A stretch of 64,000 nucleotides of DNA from Micromonospora chersina (GTDB taxonomy: Bacteria > Actinomycetota > Actinomycetes > Mycobacteriales > Micromonosporaceae), in assembly GCF_900091475.1 (NCBI RefSeq), contig NZ_FMIB01000002.1, forward strand, positions 4,712,001-4,776,000. Direction: 5' to 3'. Below are positions 51,997-60,522 of the stretch, in pieces (position 1 is the stretch's first letter; every line of letters begins with the position of its first letter). The notes beneath the pieces were generated by a model, which was given only the letters and a program-made list of their open reading frames with translations, was not told the DNA's origin and searched no databases. A program made the translations under genes and the position numbers.

Positions 51997-52780
51997 CCCC
52001 ACCCCGGACACCGGGACGGCCGTCTGGCTGCACGGCGTGGTCGCCGGCACGGCCACGCCGGCCGGGCTTCCCGGCATCGCCGGCACGCCGGTCCGGGCCG
52101 TGGCCGCCGCCGGCCTGGTAGCCGTGGTCAGCGACGCCCCGCTCAGCGAGTACGGCGAGGCCGCGCTGCGCCGCAACCTGGAGGACCTGGCCTGGCTGGA
52201 GCGGGCCGCCCGGGCCCACCACGCCGTGGTGGACGAGCTGTCCCGGTCCGGCGCGGTGGTGCCGGCCCGGCTCGCCACCGTCCACCGCGACGACGACCGG
52301 GTGGCCCGGGTGCTGGTCGAGCGGCACGACGAGCTGGCCGGCACGCTGGCCCGGCTCGCCGGCCGCGCCGAGTGGGGCGTCAAGGGGTACGTGGTGCCCG
52401 GCGCGACCCCGCGGGTCGAGGAACCCGCCGGTGGGGGCGGGGCCGGCGCGGCGTACCTGCGGCGGCGCAAGGCCCAGCTCAGCGCCCGCGAGGAGGGGCA
52501 GCGGGCCGCCGCCGACGGGGCCGCCGCCGTGCACGCCGCCCTCGCCGGGTACGCGGTGGCCGCCCGCCGGCACGCCCCGCAGGACCGGCGGCTCTCCGGC
52601 GCGCCCACCGCCATGGTGCTCAACGGGGCGTACCTGGTCGACCGGGACCGCTGGGACGGCTTCGCCGCGCTGGCCCGCGAGCTGGCCGACGGGCACCCCG
52701 AGGTGCGCCTGGAGCTGACCGGACCCTGGCCGCCGTACTCCTTCGTGGCGGAACCGGAGGGGGAGCCGGCATGGGCGTGA
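51980..52780 (+). CDS. gvpL: Gas vesicle protein GvpL (GvpF/L family)
   Basis: 266 aa. Family features are VWLHGVVAGTATP, GLVAVVSDAPLSEYGE, HHAVVDELSRSGAVVPARLATVHRDDDRV and the C-terminal LTGPWPPYSFVAE. A ~45-residue charged helix (AAYLRRRKAQLSAREEGQRAA) separates the halves. ATG 51980 follows GGAGGG; ATG 51986 is two codons later. It overlaps both neighbours. In archaea GvpL bridges several assembly proteins. Confidence 0.88.
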   Translation: MTMTSDPTPDTGTAVWLHGVVAGTATPAGLPGIAGTPVRAVAAAGLVAVVSDAPLSEYGEAALRRNLEDLAWLERAARAHHAVVDELSRSGAVVPARLATVHRDDDRVARVLVERHDELAGTLARLAGRAEWGVKGYVVPGATPRVEEPAGGGGAGAAYLRRRKAQLSAREEGQRAAADGAAAVHAALAGYAVAARRHAPQDRRLSGAPTAMVLNGAYLVDRDRWDGFAALARELADGHPEVRLELTGPWPPYSFVAEPEGEPAWA

Positions 52781-52992
52781 CCACGCTGGCGCCGAACAGC
52801 GCCGACGACCCGCTGACCTACCGGCCGGTGGCCCTGGTCGACCTGCTCGACCGGGTGCTCGCCACCGGCGTGGTCATCACCGGAGACATCACCCTGGCCA
52901 TCGCGGACATCGACCTGGTACGCGTCTCGCTGCGCGCGCTGATCGCGTCGGTCGGCGCGCTCGCCCCGCCCGAACCGGAGGCCACGGCGTGA
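52771..52992 (+). CDS. gvpS: Gas vesicle protein GvpS (small GvpA family member)
   Basis: 73 aa. The A/J/S core is VALVDLLDRVLATGVVITGDITLAIADIDLVRVSLRALIASVGAL, with no long tail. It is close to GvpS and GvpJ, not to shell GvpA. ATG 52771 has GGAGGGGGAG about 5 nt upstream and overlaps gvpL by 10 bp; its stop overlaps gvpK (GTGA). Confidence 0.85.
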   Translation: MGVTTLAPNSADDPLTYRPVALVDLLDRVLATGVVITGDITLAIADIDLVRVSLRALIASVGALAPPEPEATA

Positions 52993-53342
52993 CCGGCCGG
53001 GACGAGGCGGCCGACCTGGCGGCGGCGCTGGGCGAGCCGGGGTGGACGGCGCCCCGCGTCCGGCCGCTGGACCGCCGGCTCGCCGTGGACCAGGACTCGG
53101 TCGAGCGCGGGCTGGCCAGCCTGGTGCTCACCGTGATCGAGCTGCTGCGGCAGCTCATGGAACGGCAGGCGTTGCGCCGGGTCGACCTGGGCGACCTGAC
53201 CGAGGAGCAGATCGAGCGGGTCGGCGCCACGCTGATGGCACTGGAGCAGCAGATGACGCAACTCCGCGAGTACTTCGGCCTGGCCCCCGAGGACCTCAAC
53301 CTGGACCTCGGCCCCCTCGGCCCCCTGCTGCCCACCGACTGA
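52989..53342 (+). CDS. gvpK: Gas vesicle protein GvpK
   Basis: 117 aa. The core RRLAVDQDSVERGLASLVLTVIELLRQLMERQALRRVDLGDLTEEQIERVGATLMALEQQM (in parts) is the GvpK signature, and it ends EDLNLDLGPLGPLL. GvpK is a conserved accessory protein of all gvp clusters. It is the last gene of the cluster and ends 2 bp from the convergent AAA ATPase gene; no terminator fits between them. Confidence 0.92.
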   Translation: MTGRDEAADLAAALGEPGWTAPRVRPLDRRLAVDQDSVERGLASLVLTVIELLRQLMERQALRRVDLGDLTEEQIERVGATLMALEQQMTQLREYFGLAPEDLNLDLGPLGPLLPTD

Positions 53343-53344
53343 CC

Positions 53345-55594
53345 TCACCGCCGGGTGGCCGCGTACGCCTCCAGGTGGGCGAGCTGGACCGGGTCCAGGG
53401 AGGGGCGGACCCGCGTGCGGGCGGTCTCGACGTGGGCGGCGGTGACCGTGCTGGCCGCCAGGGACTCGCGCATCGCGGCGAGGGCCGCCTCGCGGATCAG
53501 GGCGGCGCAGTCGGCCGCCGAGTAGCCGTCCAGCTCCGCGCCGAGCGCGGTCAGGTCCACGTCGGGCGCGAGCGGGACGTCCCGGGCGGCCGCCCGGAGG
53601 ATCTCGCCGCGGGCCGGGCCGTCCGGCGGCGGGACGTACACCAGGCGTTCCAGCCGGCCGGGCCGGAGCAGCGCCGGGTCGACCAGTTCCGGCCGGTTCG
53701 TGGCGCCGACCACCACCACGTTGCGCAGCGCCTCCACCCCGTCCAGCTCGGTCAGCAGGGCGGCGACCACCCGGTCGGTGGTGCCGCCGTCGGTCGCCTG
53801 GCCGCGGACCGGCGCGAGGGCGTCGACCTCGTCGAGGAAGACCAGCGTGGGCGCCGCCTCGCGGGCCCGGCGGAACAGCTCACGGACCGCGCGTTCGCTC
53901 TCACCGACCCACTTGGACAGCAGCTCGGCGCCCTTCACCGACAGCACGTTGGCCCGGCCCGAGCCGGCCAGCGCGGTGACCAGGTAGGTCTTGCCGCAGC
54001 CGGGCGGCCCGTAGAGCAGCACCCCGCGCGGCGGTGTCACGCCCAGCCGGGCGAACGTGTCCGGGTACGTCAGCGGCCACAGCACCGACTCGGTAAGCGT
54101 CTGCTTGACCTCGTGCAGGCCGCCCACGTCGTCGAGGGTCACCGTGGCCAGCTCCAGGGTGGACTCGGCCATCGTGGTGGGCCGGACCACCTCCAGCGCG
54201 GCGGTGAAGTCGGCCATCGCCACGGTGGGCGTCTCCGCCGCCTTCTGCCGCAGCGCCGCCCGCACCCCGGCCTCCCGGACCAGCGCGGCCAGGTCGGCGG
54301 CGACGAACCCCGGCGTACGGGCGGCCACCTCGTCGAGCCGGACGTCGTCGGCAAGCGGCACCCGCCGGGTGAGCACGCTGAGCTGCTCCCGGCGCAGGGC
54401 CGGGTCGGGCAGCGGCACGGTGATCCGCAGCGACAGCAGGTCCGGGGCGCGCAGCGCGGGGTCCACCGCCTCGGGGCGCCCGGTGGTGCAGACCACCGCC
54501 GCCCCGGCCCGGACCGTCTCGGCGACCACCTGCCGGAACACGGTGGCCAGCGGGCCGGGGTCGTCCGCCGGGGCGATCGCCTCCACGTCGGTGACCAGCA
54601 GCACGGCCGGACCGTTGTCGCGGACCGCCGCGGCGGCCTCGCGCAGCCGGCGGGCCGCCGCGTCGTTGCCCAGCGCGGCCAGTTCGGGGGCCCACAGCGG
54701 GCGGACCCGGGCGCGGACCCGGGCGGCGACCGCGCGGACCAGCGCCGACTTGCCGGAGCCGGCCGGGCCGCCGATCAGCACGCCGAGCGAGACCGTGGTG
54801 CCGAGCCGGCCCAGCACCTCCCCGTGGTGGAAGCCCAGGTCGAGCAGCTCGGTCAGCTCCTCGGCCTGTGCCCGCAGCCCGGGCAGCTCGTCCACGTCGG
54901 GGGCGTCCTCGGGGCCGAGCAGGCCGTCGGCAGGCGCGGTCGTGGCTTGTCCGGCCGGGGCCATCGAATCCGCAGGACCCGACTCATCCGCCGCGCCGGC
55001 CGGGCCGGAGCCGCGGGTGGCCGCGCCGTGCTGCCAGCCGACCACGGTGTCCATGGTGACCAGCGCGCCGGTCGCCGGCTCGGCCGCCACGACGGTGAGC
55101 AGCGTGCTGGTCCAGGCGTACCCGACGGTGCTGGCGAGGCTGCGCCGGGCGGCCTCGACCAGGCCGCGCAGCGCGGCGTCGGGAAGCACGTCCTGGGGCA
55201 GCAGCGAGACGTCGTCGCCGGCGGTGACCACCTTGCCGAGCAGCGCGAGCCGGAGCATCTCCGGGGAGACAGCGGCCACGACGCCGACCGGGCCGGCCAG
55301 CGTGACCCGGCGCAGCGGGGCCGCCGGCAGCGGGCTCACCGTGACCTGCCCACCGTCGCGCAGGCCCAGGTTGCCCAGCAGCAGGTCGTCGGCGTAGAGC
55401 AGGGCGCTGCTCGCGCTCGGCGCGGCCGGGGCGGCGATGCCGGCGGTCACCCGGCGGCCGGCCAGCCGCACCGGGTCGCCGGGGCGCAGCGCCAGCGCGG
55501 TAAGCACCTCGGGGTGCAGGCGGACGACGCCGCGCCGGGCGTCCAGCGCCGCCGGCCGCAGGCTCGCGGTCAGGGTCAGGTCGGGTTCCGCCAC
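53345..55594 (-). CDS. CDC48/VAT-like AAA+ ATPase with degenerate first ATPase domain
   Basis: 749 aa. An N-terminal double-psi-barrel-like region spans ~1-110. The D1 ATPase spans ~250-460, with Walker A GGPAGSGKSA (~274) but Walker B LLVTDVEA, lacking the usual adjacent catalytic Glu, and no clear arginine finger. The D2 ATPase spans ~490-720, with Walker A GPPGCGKTY (~529), pore loop KWVGESERAV, Walker B LVFLDEVDAL and ATNRPELVDPALLRPGRLE. It is likely a hexameric unfoldase driven by D2. GTG 55594 follows TACTGT by 6 nt. It is convergent with the gvp cluster. Confidence 0.88.
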   Translation of the reverse strand: MAEPDLTLTASLRPAALDARRGVVRLHPEVLTALALRPGDPVRLAGRRVTAGIAAPAAPSASSALLYADDLLLGNLGLRDGGQVTVSPLPAAPLRRVTLAGPVGVVAAVSPEMLRLALLGKVVTAGDDVSLLPQDVLPDAALRGLVEAARRSLASTVGYAWTSTLLTVVAAEPATGALVTMDTVVGWQHGAATRGSGPAGAADESGPADSMAPAGQATTAPADGLLGPEDAPDVDELPGLRAQAEELTELLDLGFHHGEVLGRLGTTVSLGVLIGGPAGSGKSALVRAVAARVRARVRPLWAPELAALGNDAAARRLREAAAAVRDNGPAVLLVTDVEAIAPADDPGPLATVFRQVVAETVRAGAAVVCTTGRPEAVDPALRAPDLLSLRITVPLPDPALRREQLSVLTRRVPLADDVRLDEVAARTPGFVAADLAALVREAGVRAALRQKAAETPTVAMADFTAALEVVRPTTMAESTLELATVTLDDVGGLHEVKQTLTESVLWPLTYPDTFARLGVTPPRGVLLYGPPGCGKTYLVTALAGSGRANVLSVKGAELLSKWVGESERAVRELFRRAREAAPTLVFLDEVDALAPVRGQATDGGTTDRVVAALLTELDGVEALRNVVVVGATNRPELVDPALLRPGRLERLVYVPPPDGPARGEILRAAARDVPLAPDVDLTALGAELDGYSAADCAALIREAALAAMRESLAASTVTAAHVETARTRVRPSLDPVQLAHLEAYAATRR

Positions 55595-55600
55595 CGCCCG

Positions 55601-55606
55601 ACAGTA
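55601..55606 (-). promoter_or_regulatory. -10 element of a probable leaderless AAA-ATPase promoter
   Basis: Minus strand TACTGT is followed by 6 nt and GTG at 55594. It shows the ATPase has its own promoter after the conservon operon ends. Confidence 0.5.
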
Positions 55607-55609
55607 GCC

Positions 55610-55631
55610 GCCGGCACCGCGTCGTGCCGGC
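55610..55631 (-). terminator. Hairpin terminator of the conservon operon
   Basis: GCCGGCAC (55610-55617), loop of 6, GTGCCGGC (55624-55631), 18 bp past the last stop of the operon. No T run. Confidence 0.55.
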
Positions 55632-55648
55632 GTGCCCGGTCGGCGGCG

Positions 55649-56158
55649 TCAGAGCGGGCCGGTGTCCTCCAGCAGCGAGGGATCGCGCCGGATCATGTCG
55701 GCCAGCCGGGCCGCCGGGTCGGCGGCCACCCCGTCCTGCCCGGGGGCCGGCACGGTCTTCACCGACATCGGCCAGGCCGGCGGGGGCGCCGGCGGGGGCG
55801 CCGCGCCGACCCGCACCTCCGGGCCGGACCACGAGACCCGCAGGGGGTACGCCTGCCCGCCCACCTCCACCCGCAGGACGACGGCCAGCCCGGGGTGCTC
55901 GGCGACCACCCGGCGGACCGCCTCGGCCACCTCCTCGACCGGGTCCCGCCGCTCCGGCCGGTCGCCCCCGCGCAGCCGGTACGCGCCGTGCCCCGCCCGG
56001 TCGTCCGCCGGGGCATCGCCCGGCCCGGCCGCCGGCGCGCCGCCCGGCCCGGCCGCCTCGAACTGCTCCTCCGGCTCGCCGGGCAGTGGACCCCGGCGGC
56101 GCAGCGCCTCCTCGCGCCGGGCCAGCCGGGCCAGGGTCTCGTCCAGATCACCTCTCAT
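55649..56158 (-). CDS. Hypothetical protein at the end of the conservon operon
   Basis: 169 aa, not recognised. An N-terminal helix (DLDETLARLARREEALRRRG) is followed by a Gly/Ala/Pro-rich linker and a small alpha/beta segment (VEEVAEAVRRVVAEHPGLAVVLRVEVGGQAYPLRVSW). The C-terminal helix is AARLADMIRRDPSLLE. ATG 56158 is 45 bp after the GTPase gene, with GAAGGGG upstream. It may assist the CvnA-D proteins, but this rests on position only. Confidence 0.65.
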   Translation of the reverse strand: MRGDLDETLARLARREEALRRRGPLPGEPEEQFEAAGPGGAPAAGPGDAPADDRAGHGAYRLRGGDRPERRDPVEEVAEAVRRVVAEHPGLAVVLRVEVGGQAYPLRVSWSGPEVRVGAAPPPAPPPAWPMSVKTVPAPGQDGVAADPAARLADMIRRDPSLLEDTGPL

Positions 56159-56203
56159 CGCGTCCACCCCTTCCGTCACCACGGGTCGGAACCGACGGCC
56201 GGT

Positions 56204-56965
56204 TCAGGCCCCCTTCTCCCGGGTCGCCCGGTCCAGCGCCCGGTCCAGGACGACAAGCAGTGCGTCCCGTACGGAGAGCCGGTCCCGGGCGTCGAACTGC
56301 ACCAGCGGCACGTGCTCGCCGATCGCCAGTGCCCAGCGGACCGAGGGCAGGTCGAGGGCCAGCCGGCCGTCGAAGGCGTTCACCCCCACGGCGAACGGCA
56401 GCCCGGCCCGCTCGAAGTAGTCGATCGCCGGGTAGCAGTCGTCGATCCGCGCGCTGTCCACCACCACGAGCGCGCCGAGCGCGCCCCGGGCCAGGTCGTC
56501 CCACATGAACCCGAAGCGGGCCTGCCCGGGCGTGCCGAAGAGGTAGAGCTTGAGGCTGCGGTCGATGGTGACGCAGCCGAAGTCCATGGCCACCGTGGTG
56601 GTGGTCTTCTCGGTGACCGCGCCCGGGTCGTCGACGCCGATCCCGGCGCTTGTCATCTCCGCCTCGGTGGTCAGCGGGGCGATCTCGGAGATGGCGCCCA
56701 CCGTGGTGGTCTTGCCCACCCCGAAGCCGCCGGCGATGAGGATCTTCACGGGGATCGGCGGGCGGGGCGCGGGCACCCGGGCCACGGTCGGGGCGCTCCC
56801 CGCCGGCCGGTACGGCGGCGGCGGGGGCGCCGGCTCGGCCGGCGCGGCGGCCCGCCCGGTCGGTGGGCCGGGCGTGGCGGGGGCGCCGTACCGGACGGCG
56901 GCGCTGTTCGCGACCGGCCCGCCCGCGGCGGCGGCCCGCCATTCAGGAGATCGCACGGAGTCCAT
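56204..56965 (-). CDS. CvnD-type small GTPase (conservon)
   Basis: 253 aa. Residues 1-70 are Pro/Ala-rich and disordered, longer than usual for the family. The GTPase core has P-loop GGFGVGKTT (79-87), switch region TTTTVAMDFGCV, FGTPGQARFGFMW in place of DxxG, and VGVNAFDG in place of NKxD, as in conservon GTPases. ATG 56965 overlaps the end of the DUF742 gene by 23 bp. It is thought to cycle nucleotide under control of the kinase-like CvnA with CvnB and CvnC. Confidence 0.9.
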   Translation of the reverse strand: MDSVRSPEWRAAAAGGPVANSAAVRYGAPATPGPPTGRAAAPAEPAPPPPPYRPAGSAPTVARVPAPRPPIPVKILIAGGFGVGKTTTVGAISEIAPLTTEAEMTSAGIGVDDPGAVTEKTTTTVAMDFGCVTIDRSLKLYLFGTPGQARFGFMWDDLARGALGALVVVDSARIDDCYPAIDYFERAGLPFAVGVNAFDGRLALDLPSVRWALAIGEHVPLVQFDARDRLSVRDALLVVLDRALDRATREKGA

Positions 56966-57386
56966 CAATCACTCGCAGGATGAGGTCGGGGTCGAGGGCG
57001 TCGTCGGCGTCCCCGAGGTGCACGTCGAGGTGACCGGCGGCGCGGAGGTCACCGACCAGCACCCGGGTCACGCCGAAGTGCATCCGCGTCCGGGCGGAGA
57101 TCTCCGCGACCGAGATCGGTTCCGCGCTCAGCGCCACGATCGTCGCCAGTTCCGCGGGCAGCCGGCCGGTCACCGCCCACGAGCCGCTCTCCGGCCGGGC
57201 GGTCACCTGGGTCTCCAGGCCGATAGCCGGATCGCCGTCGACCCGGCCGGCGGTGAGCACGAACGGACGCGGCCCGGTCGGCTCCCCGTCGCCCGCGTCC
57301 GGCCCGGGGGCGGGTGCGCGCAGGAAGGGCCGGATCCGGGTGCCGGGTTCCGGCTCCGGGTCCTCGCCGGCCGCCTCCGGGATCAT
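56943..57386 (-). CDS. DUF742 protein (CvnC)
   Basis: 147 aa. An acidic N-terminus leads to RPFVLTAGRVDGDPAIGLETQVTA. A winged-helix-like C-terminal part follows (ELATIVALSAEPISVAEISARTRMHFGVTRVLVGDLRAAGHLDVH), typical of DUF742. Its start overlaps the roadblock gene stop (ATGA), and its end overlaps the GTPase gene. It is a component of the conservon relay. Confidence 0.9.
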   Translation of the reverse strand: MIPEAAGEDPEPEPGTRIRPFLRAPAPGPDAGDGEPTGPRPFVLTAGRVDGDPAIGLETQVTARPESGSWAVTGRLPAELATIVALSAEPISVAEISARTRMHFGVTRVLVGDLRAAGHLDVHLGDADDALDPDLILRVIDGLRAIS

Positions 57387-57847
57387 TGCTGGACGGCGTT
57401 CTTCAGCTCGGCGATCAACCGGGGGCTCAGGGCGCCGCCGGCCCGACCGGCGAAGAGCGTCATCTCGTACGCCACGGTGCCCAGGTTGGCCGAGCGGTCG
57501 GCGACCACGCCGAGCACCGAGCCACTGCTGATGGCGCTGATCAGCAGGTAGCCCTCGGCCATGTCCACGATCACCCGGTTCAACCCGCCGAGGGCGTACC
57601 AGCTCGCGGCGCCACCGGCGAGGCTGGTCATGCCGGACACGACGGCGGCGAGCCGCTCCGCATTGGACCGGTCCTTGATGGCGGACATGGCCATCAGCAG
57701 CCCGTCCGAGGAGACCGCGATCGCCTCCATCACCCCCGCGGTGCTGGAGGTGAACGAGTCGAGCAGCCAGTTGAAGGTGCGCGCCTCGGGGCTGAGGCCG
57801 CCGGCGGCGCTCTGGTCGGTGCTGTCGTGCAGGAAGGGGCTGGTCAC
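57383..57847 (-). CDS. Roadblock/LC7 domain protein (CvnB)
   Basis: 154 aa. The roadblock fold spans ~24-130: FNWLLDSFTSSTAGVMEAIAVSSDGLLMAMS, ERLAAVVSGMTSLAGGAASWYALGG and GYLLISAISSGSVLGVVADRSANLG. Such proteins act as GTPase-activating or scaffolding partners of small GTPases. GTG 57847 overlaps the kinase gene stop; its own stop overlaps the DUF742 start. Translation across the operon is therefore coupled. Confidence 0.92.
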   Translation of the reverse strand: MTSPFLHDSTDQSAAGGLSPEARTFNWLLDSFTSSTAGVMEAIAVSSDGLLMAMSAIKDRSNAERLAAVVSGMTSLAGGAASWYALGGLNRVIVDMAEGYLLISAISSGSVLGVVADRSANLGTVAYEMTLFAGRAGGALSPRLIAELKNAVQQ

Positions 57848-60522
57848 CGTGATGGGTCCTCTTCGTAGCGGCGGTCGGGACTGACTTCGCGCAGAGCACG
57901 GGCGACGCCCGCCTCGAACTCGGTGATGAGGTCGCGGACCTCGGCCGGGTCACCGGGGTGGGAACTGGCGGGCGGGGCGGTGCGTACCGGGGTCACGGCC
58001 AGGTTCGCCCCGGGCACCCGCTGGCTGAGCGGGGGGCGGCCGGGGGTGGGCGCGGCGGGGGCGGAGTCGTGCTCGGCCCGGCGTACCCCGTCCTGGAACG
58101 CCTCGACGAGCGCCCGGACCGTGGCCGGGTCGGCGGGGGCGTCGGCCACCAGCCCGGCCGCCGGGGTGGCGGCCGGCAGGCTCGCTCCGGGCACCCGCTG
58201 CCGGATCAGCGGCCGTACGGCGTCCGGCCCGGTGGTCGAGGACGCGGGCGTGGGGTCGGCCGTCGGGAGACCGGTCGTCGGCCCGGCGGCCGGGGGAGCG
58301 GCCGGTGCCGGGCCGACGACCGGTGTCGGCGGGGCGGGGGTGCCGGGACGGGGAGCGGCCGGCGCCGGCGTGGCGGGCGCCCCGGCGGGCGGCCAGGCGA
58401 ACGGCGGCCCGCCGGTGGGAGCGCCGGCCGGTGCGACCGGCCCGGGCAGGGCGGCCGGTGCGACCGGCTCGGCCGGGGTGACGGGCCCGGCCGGGGTGAC
58501 GAAGGCGTTCCAGGACGCCCCGGTCTCGATGCTGCGGGTGGCCCGGCTCAGCAGCGCCGCGTCGAAGCCGGCCAGCTCGTCGGCCGGCGGGATCCGGGCG
58601 GGCTGCGGCAGCGCCCGGCGCTCCCGGGGCGGCACGGTGGCCCGCGCCACAGTGGCGCCGGCCCGCTCGGGACGGCGGATCACCAGCAGGGCGGCCGGGA
58701 CGTCGAGGTGGGCGGTCACCCCGCCACCGGCCGTCGCGGCCAGCCGGACCGTCCAGCCGTGCCGGCGGGCCAGCCGGCCCACCACGAAGAGCCCGAGCAC
58801 CTCGGTCGGCGCCAGGTCGAGCCGCTCCCGGCGGGTGAGCCGGGCGTTCTCCTCGGCGAGGCGCTCCGTGGTCATGCCGATGCCCCGGTCCACCACCGTG
58901 ATCCGGGCGCCGCCGTCGGTCTGCTCGGCGGCCACCAGCACCCGGGTGTGCGGCGGGGAGAAGACTGTCGCGTTCTCCATGAGCTCGGCCAGCGCCAGCA
59001 CCAGGTCGCCGGCGGTCGCGGGCGCCGCCGCGACCCCGGGCGGGACCTGCACGTCCACCCGGGTGTAGTCCTCGATCTCGCCGAGCGCGAGCCGGACCAG
59101 GTCGGCCAGCGGGACCGGCGCGACGTGCCCGTCCGTGCCGGTGGCGCCGGAGAGCACCACGAGGCTGCCGGCGTTGCGGCGCAGCCGGCTGGAGATGTGG
59201 TCGAGGCGGTACAGGTGCTCCAGCCGCCCCGGGTCGGTCTCCTGCCGTTCCAGCCGGTCGATCAGGGCGATCTGCCGGCCGACCAGGTTCTGCGTCCGGC
59301 GGCCGACGTGGCCGAACATCTGCGCCACGTTGCGCCGGCCGGCGACCTGCCGTTCGACCAGCCGCGCGGCGGTGTGCTGCACCCGCTCGAACGCCCGGGC
59401 CAGGTCGCCGATCTCGTCCCGCCGCTCCGCCCCGACGTCCACGGGGTCGAGGCGTACCGGGGGGACGCTCTCCGCCTCATCGTCGGCCACCCGGGTCAGC
59501 TCGGCCTCGGCGACCCGGGCGACCCGGTCCGCCGAGCGGGTGAGCCGGGTCAGCGGCCGCGCCACGGTGCGGGCCACCGCCATGCTGAGCAGCACCACGC
59601 TCAGCAGGACGAGGGCGGCCGCCCCGCCGACCAGCCAGGCGGCGGCGAGCGCGTCCCGCTGCTCGTCGCGGGTCTCGGCGATGACGTCGGCGACGATCTT
59701 CTTCTCCACGAACTGGCCGAGCGTGATCATCGACCGGACGGAGGGGAAGAGCGCGTCCAGCGGCACCGCGGCGATCGCCGCCACCGGGTCCCGGACGCTG
59801 TCGACGAGGAAGGTGGGGCTGGTCCGGGCGGCCACCGCGGCGTCGTCCAGCATGGCCAGCCGGTACTGCTCCGGCGTGATCAGCTTGCGGAACCGCTGGT
59901 TGTCCACCTGGAGCGCGGCCATGCAGGCGATGTACGAGCCGGCCACCTTCGGATCGCCCGTCGCCTTGACCAGCACGATCAGCGTGGCGCAGGCGCCCAG
60001 CCCCTCGTCGGCGCGGAGCAGCGCGTCCAGCGCCAGCACCTGCCGCCCGGCCGAGGTGCCGGTGTCCACCTCGAACGGCAGCCGCAGCGCCTCGATCAGC
60101 GCCATGTCGACGGCACGGAACGCGGTCATGATCTCGTCCGGGGTGGCCTTCCCGGCCAGCACGGCGGTACGCAGGTCGGCCAGCGTGCGTACCCCGTCGA
60201 GGGCCGACCGGACCGGCGCCGGCAGCGACTCGGCCCGCAGGTCGGCGACCCGGTCGTCCACCGTGGCGGACTTCTGGATCAGCTCGGTGCGGGTGACCCG
60301 GCCGAGCAGCGACCCCACGGAGAGCAGCCGTTCCTGCTGGAGGTCCTGCACGAGGCTGCCGATCCGGCTGGCCACCCGGACGGTGTCGGCGGTGTCGACG
60401 GCCCGCTGGGCGGAGGCGACCCGGTCGAGGACCACCGGCACGGCCAGCCCGACCATGCTGAGCAGCGGGATGATCACCAGGAGGGCGAGCCTGCCCCGGA
60501 TCCGGAGCCTACCGAGCAGCAT
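57844..60522 (-). CDS. CvnA-type sensor histidine kinase (nitrate-sensor-like)
   Basis: 892 aa. TM1 at ~10-32 (LALLVIIPLLSMVGLAVPVVL), a ~270-residue extracytoplasmic nitrate/nitrite-sensor-like domain, TM2 at ~302-325, HAMP-like segment to ~385, dimerisation helix, and an HATPase domain with N-box LAELMENATVFSPP and GIGM. A ~240-residue Pro/Ala-rich tail ends with two copies of a short module (RVPGASL and RVPGANL, each followed by an amphipathic helix). The phospho-accepting His is not obvious in the canonical place. ATG 60522 overlaps the upstream gene by 14 bp. Confidence 0.88.
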   Translation of the reverse strand: MLLGRLRIRGRLALLVIIPLLSMVGLAVPVVLDRVASAQRAVDTADTVRVASRIGSLVQDLQQERLLSVGSLLGRVTRTELIQKSATVDDRVADLRAESLPAPVRSALDGVRTLADLRTAVLAGKATPDEIMTAFRAVDMALIEALRLPFEVDTGTSAGRQVLALDALLRADEGLGACATLIVLVKATGDPKVAGSYIACMAALQVDNQRFRKLITPEQYRLAMLDDAAVAARTSPTFLVDSVRDPVAAIAAVPLDALFPSVRSMITLGQFVEKKIVADVIAETRDEQRDALAAAWLVGGAAALVLLSVVLLSMAVARTVARPLTRLTRSADRVARVAEAELTRVADDEAESVPPVRLDPVDVGAERRDEIGDLARAFERVQHTAARLVERQVAGRRNVAQMFGHVGRRTQNLVGRQIALIDRLERQETDPGRLEHLYRLDHISSRLRRNAGSLVVLSGATGTDGHVAPVPLADLVRLALGEIEDYTRVDVQVPPGVAAAPATAGDLVLALAELMENATVFSPPHTRVLVAAEQTDGGARITVVDRGIGMTTERLAEENARLTRRERLDLAPTEVLGLFVVGRLARRHGWTVRLAATAGGGVTAHLDVPAALLVIRRPERAGATVARATVPPRERRALPQPARIPPADELAGFDAALLSRATRSIETGASWNAFVTPAGPVTPAEPVAPAALPGPVAPAGAPTGGPPFAWPPAGAPATPAPAAPRPGTPAPPTPVVGPAPAAPPAAGPTTGLPTADPTPASSTTGPDAVRPLIRQRVPGASLPAATPAAGLVADAPADPATVRALVEAFQDGVRRAEHDSAPAAPTPGRPPLSQRVPGANLAVTPVRTAPPASSHPGDPAEVRDLITEFEAGVARALREVSPDRRYEEDPSR

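Noticed and set aside
53042..56983. A 1313-codon open frame on the plus strand
   Set aside because: It is antisense to the AAA ATPase and conservon genes and shows no domain; a high-GC shadow.
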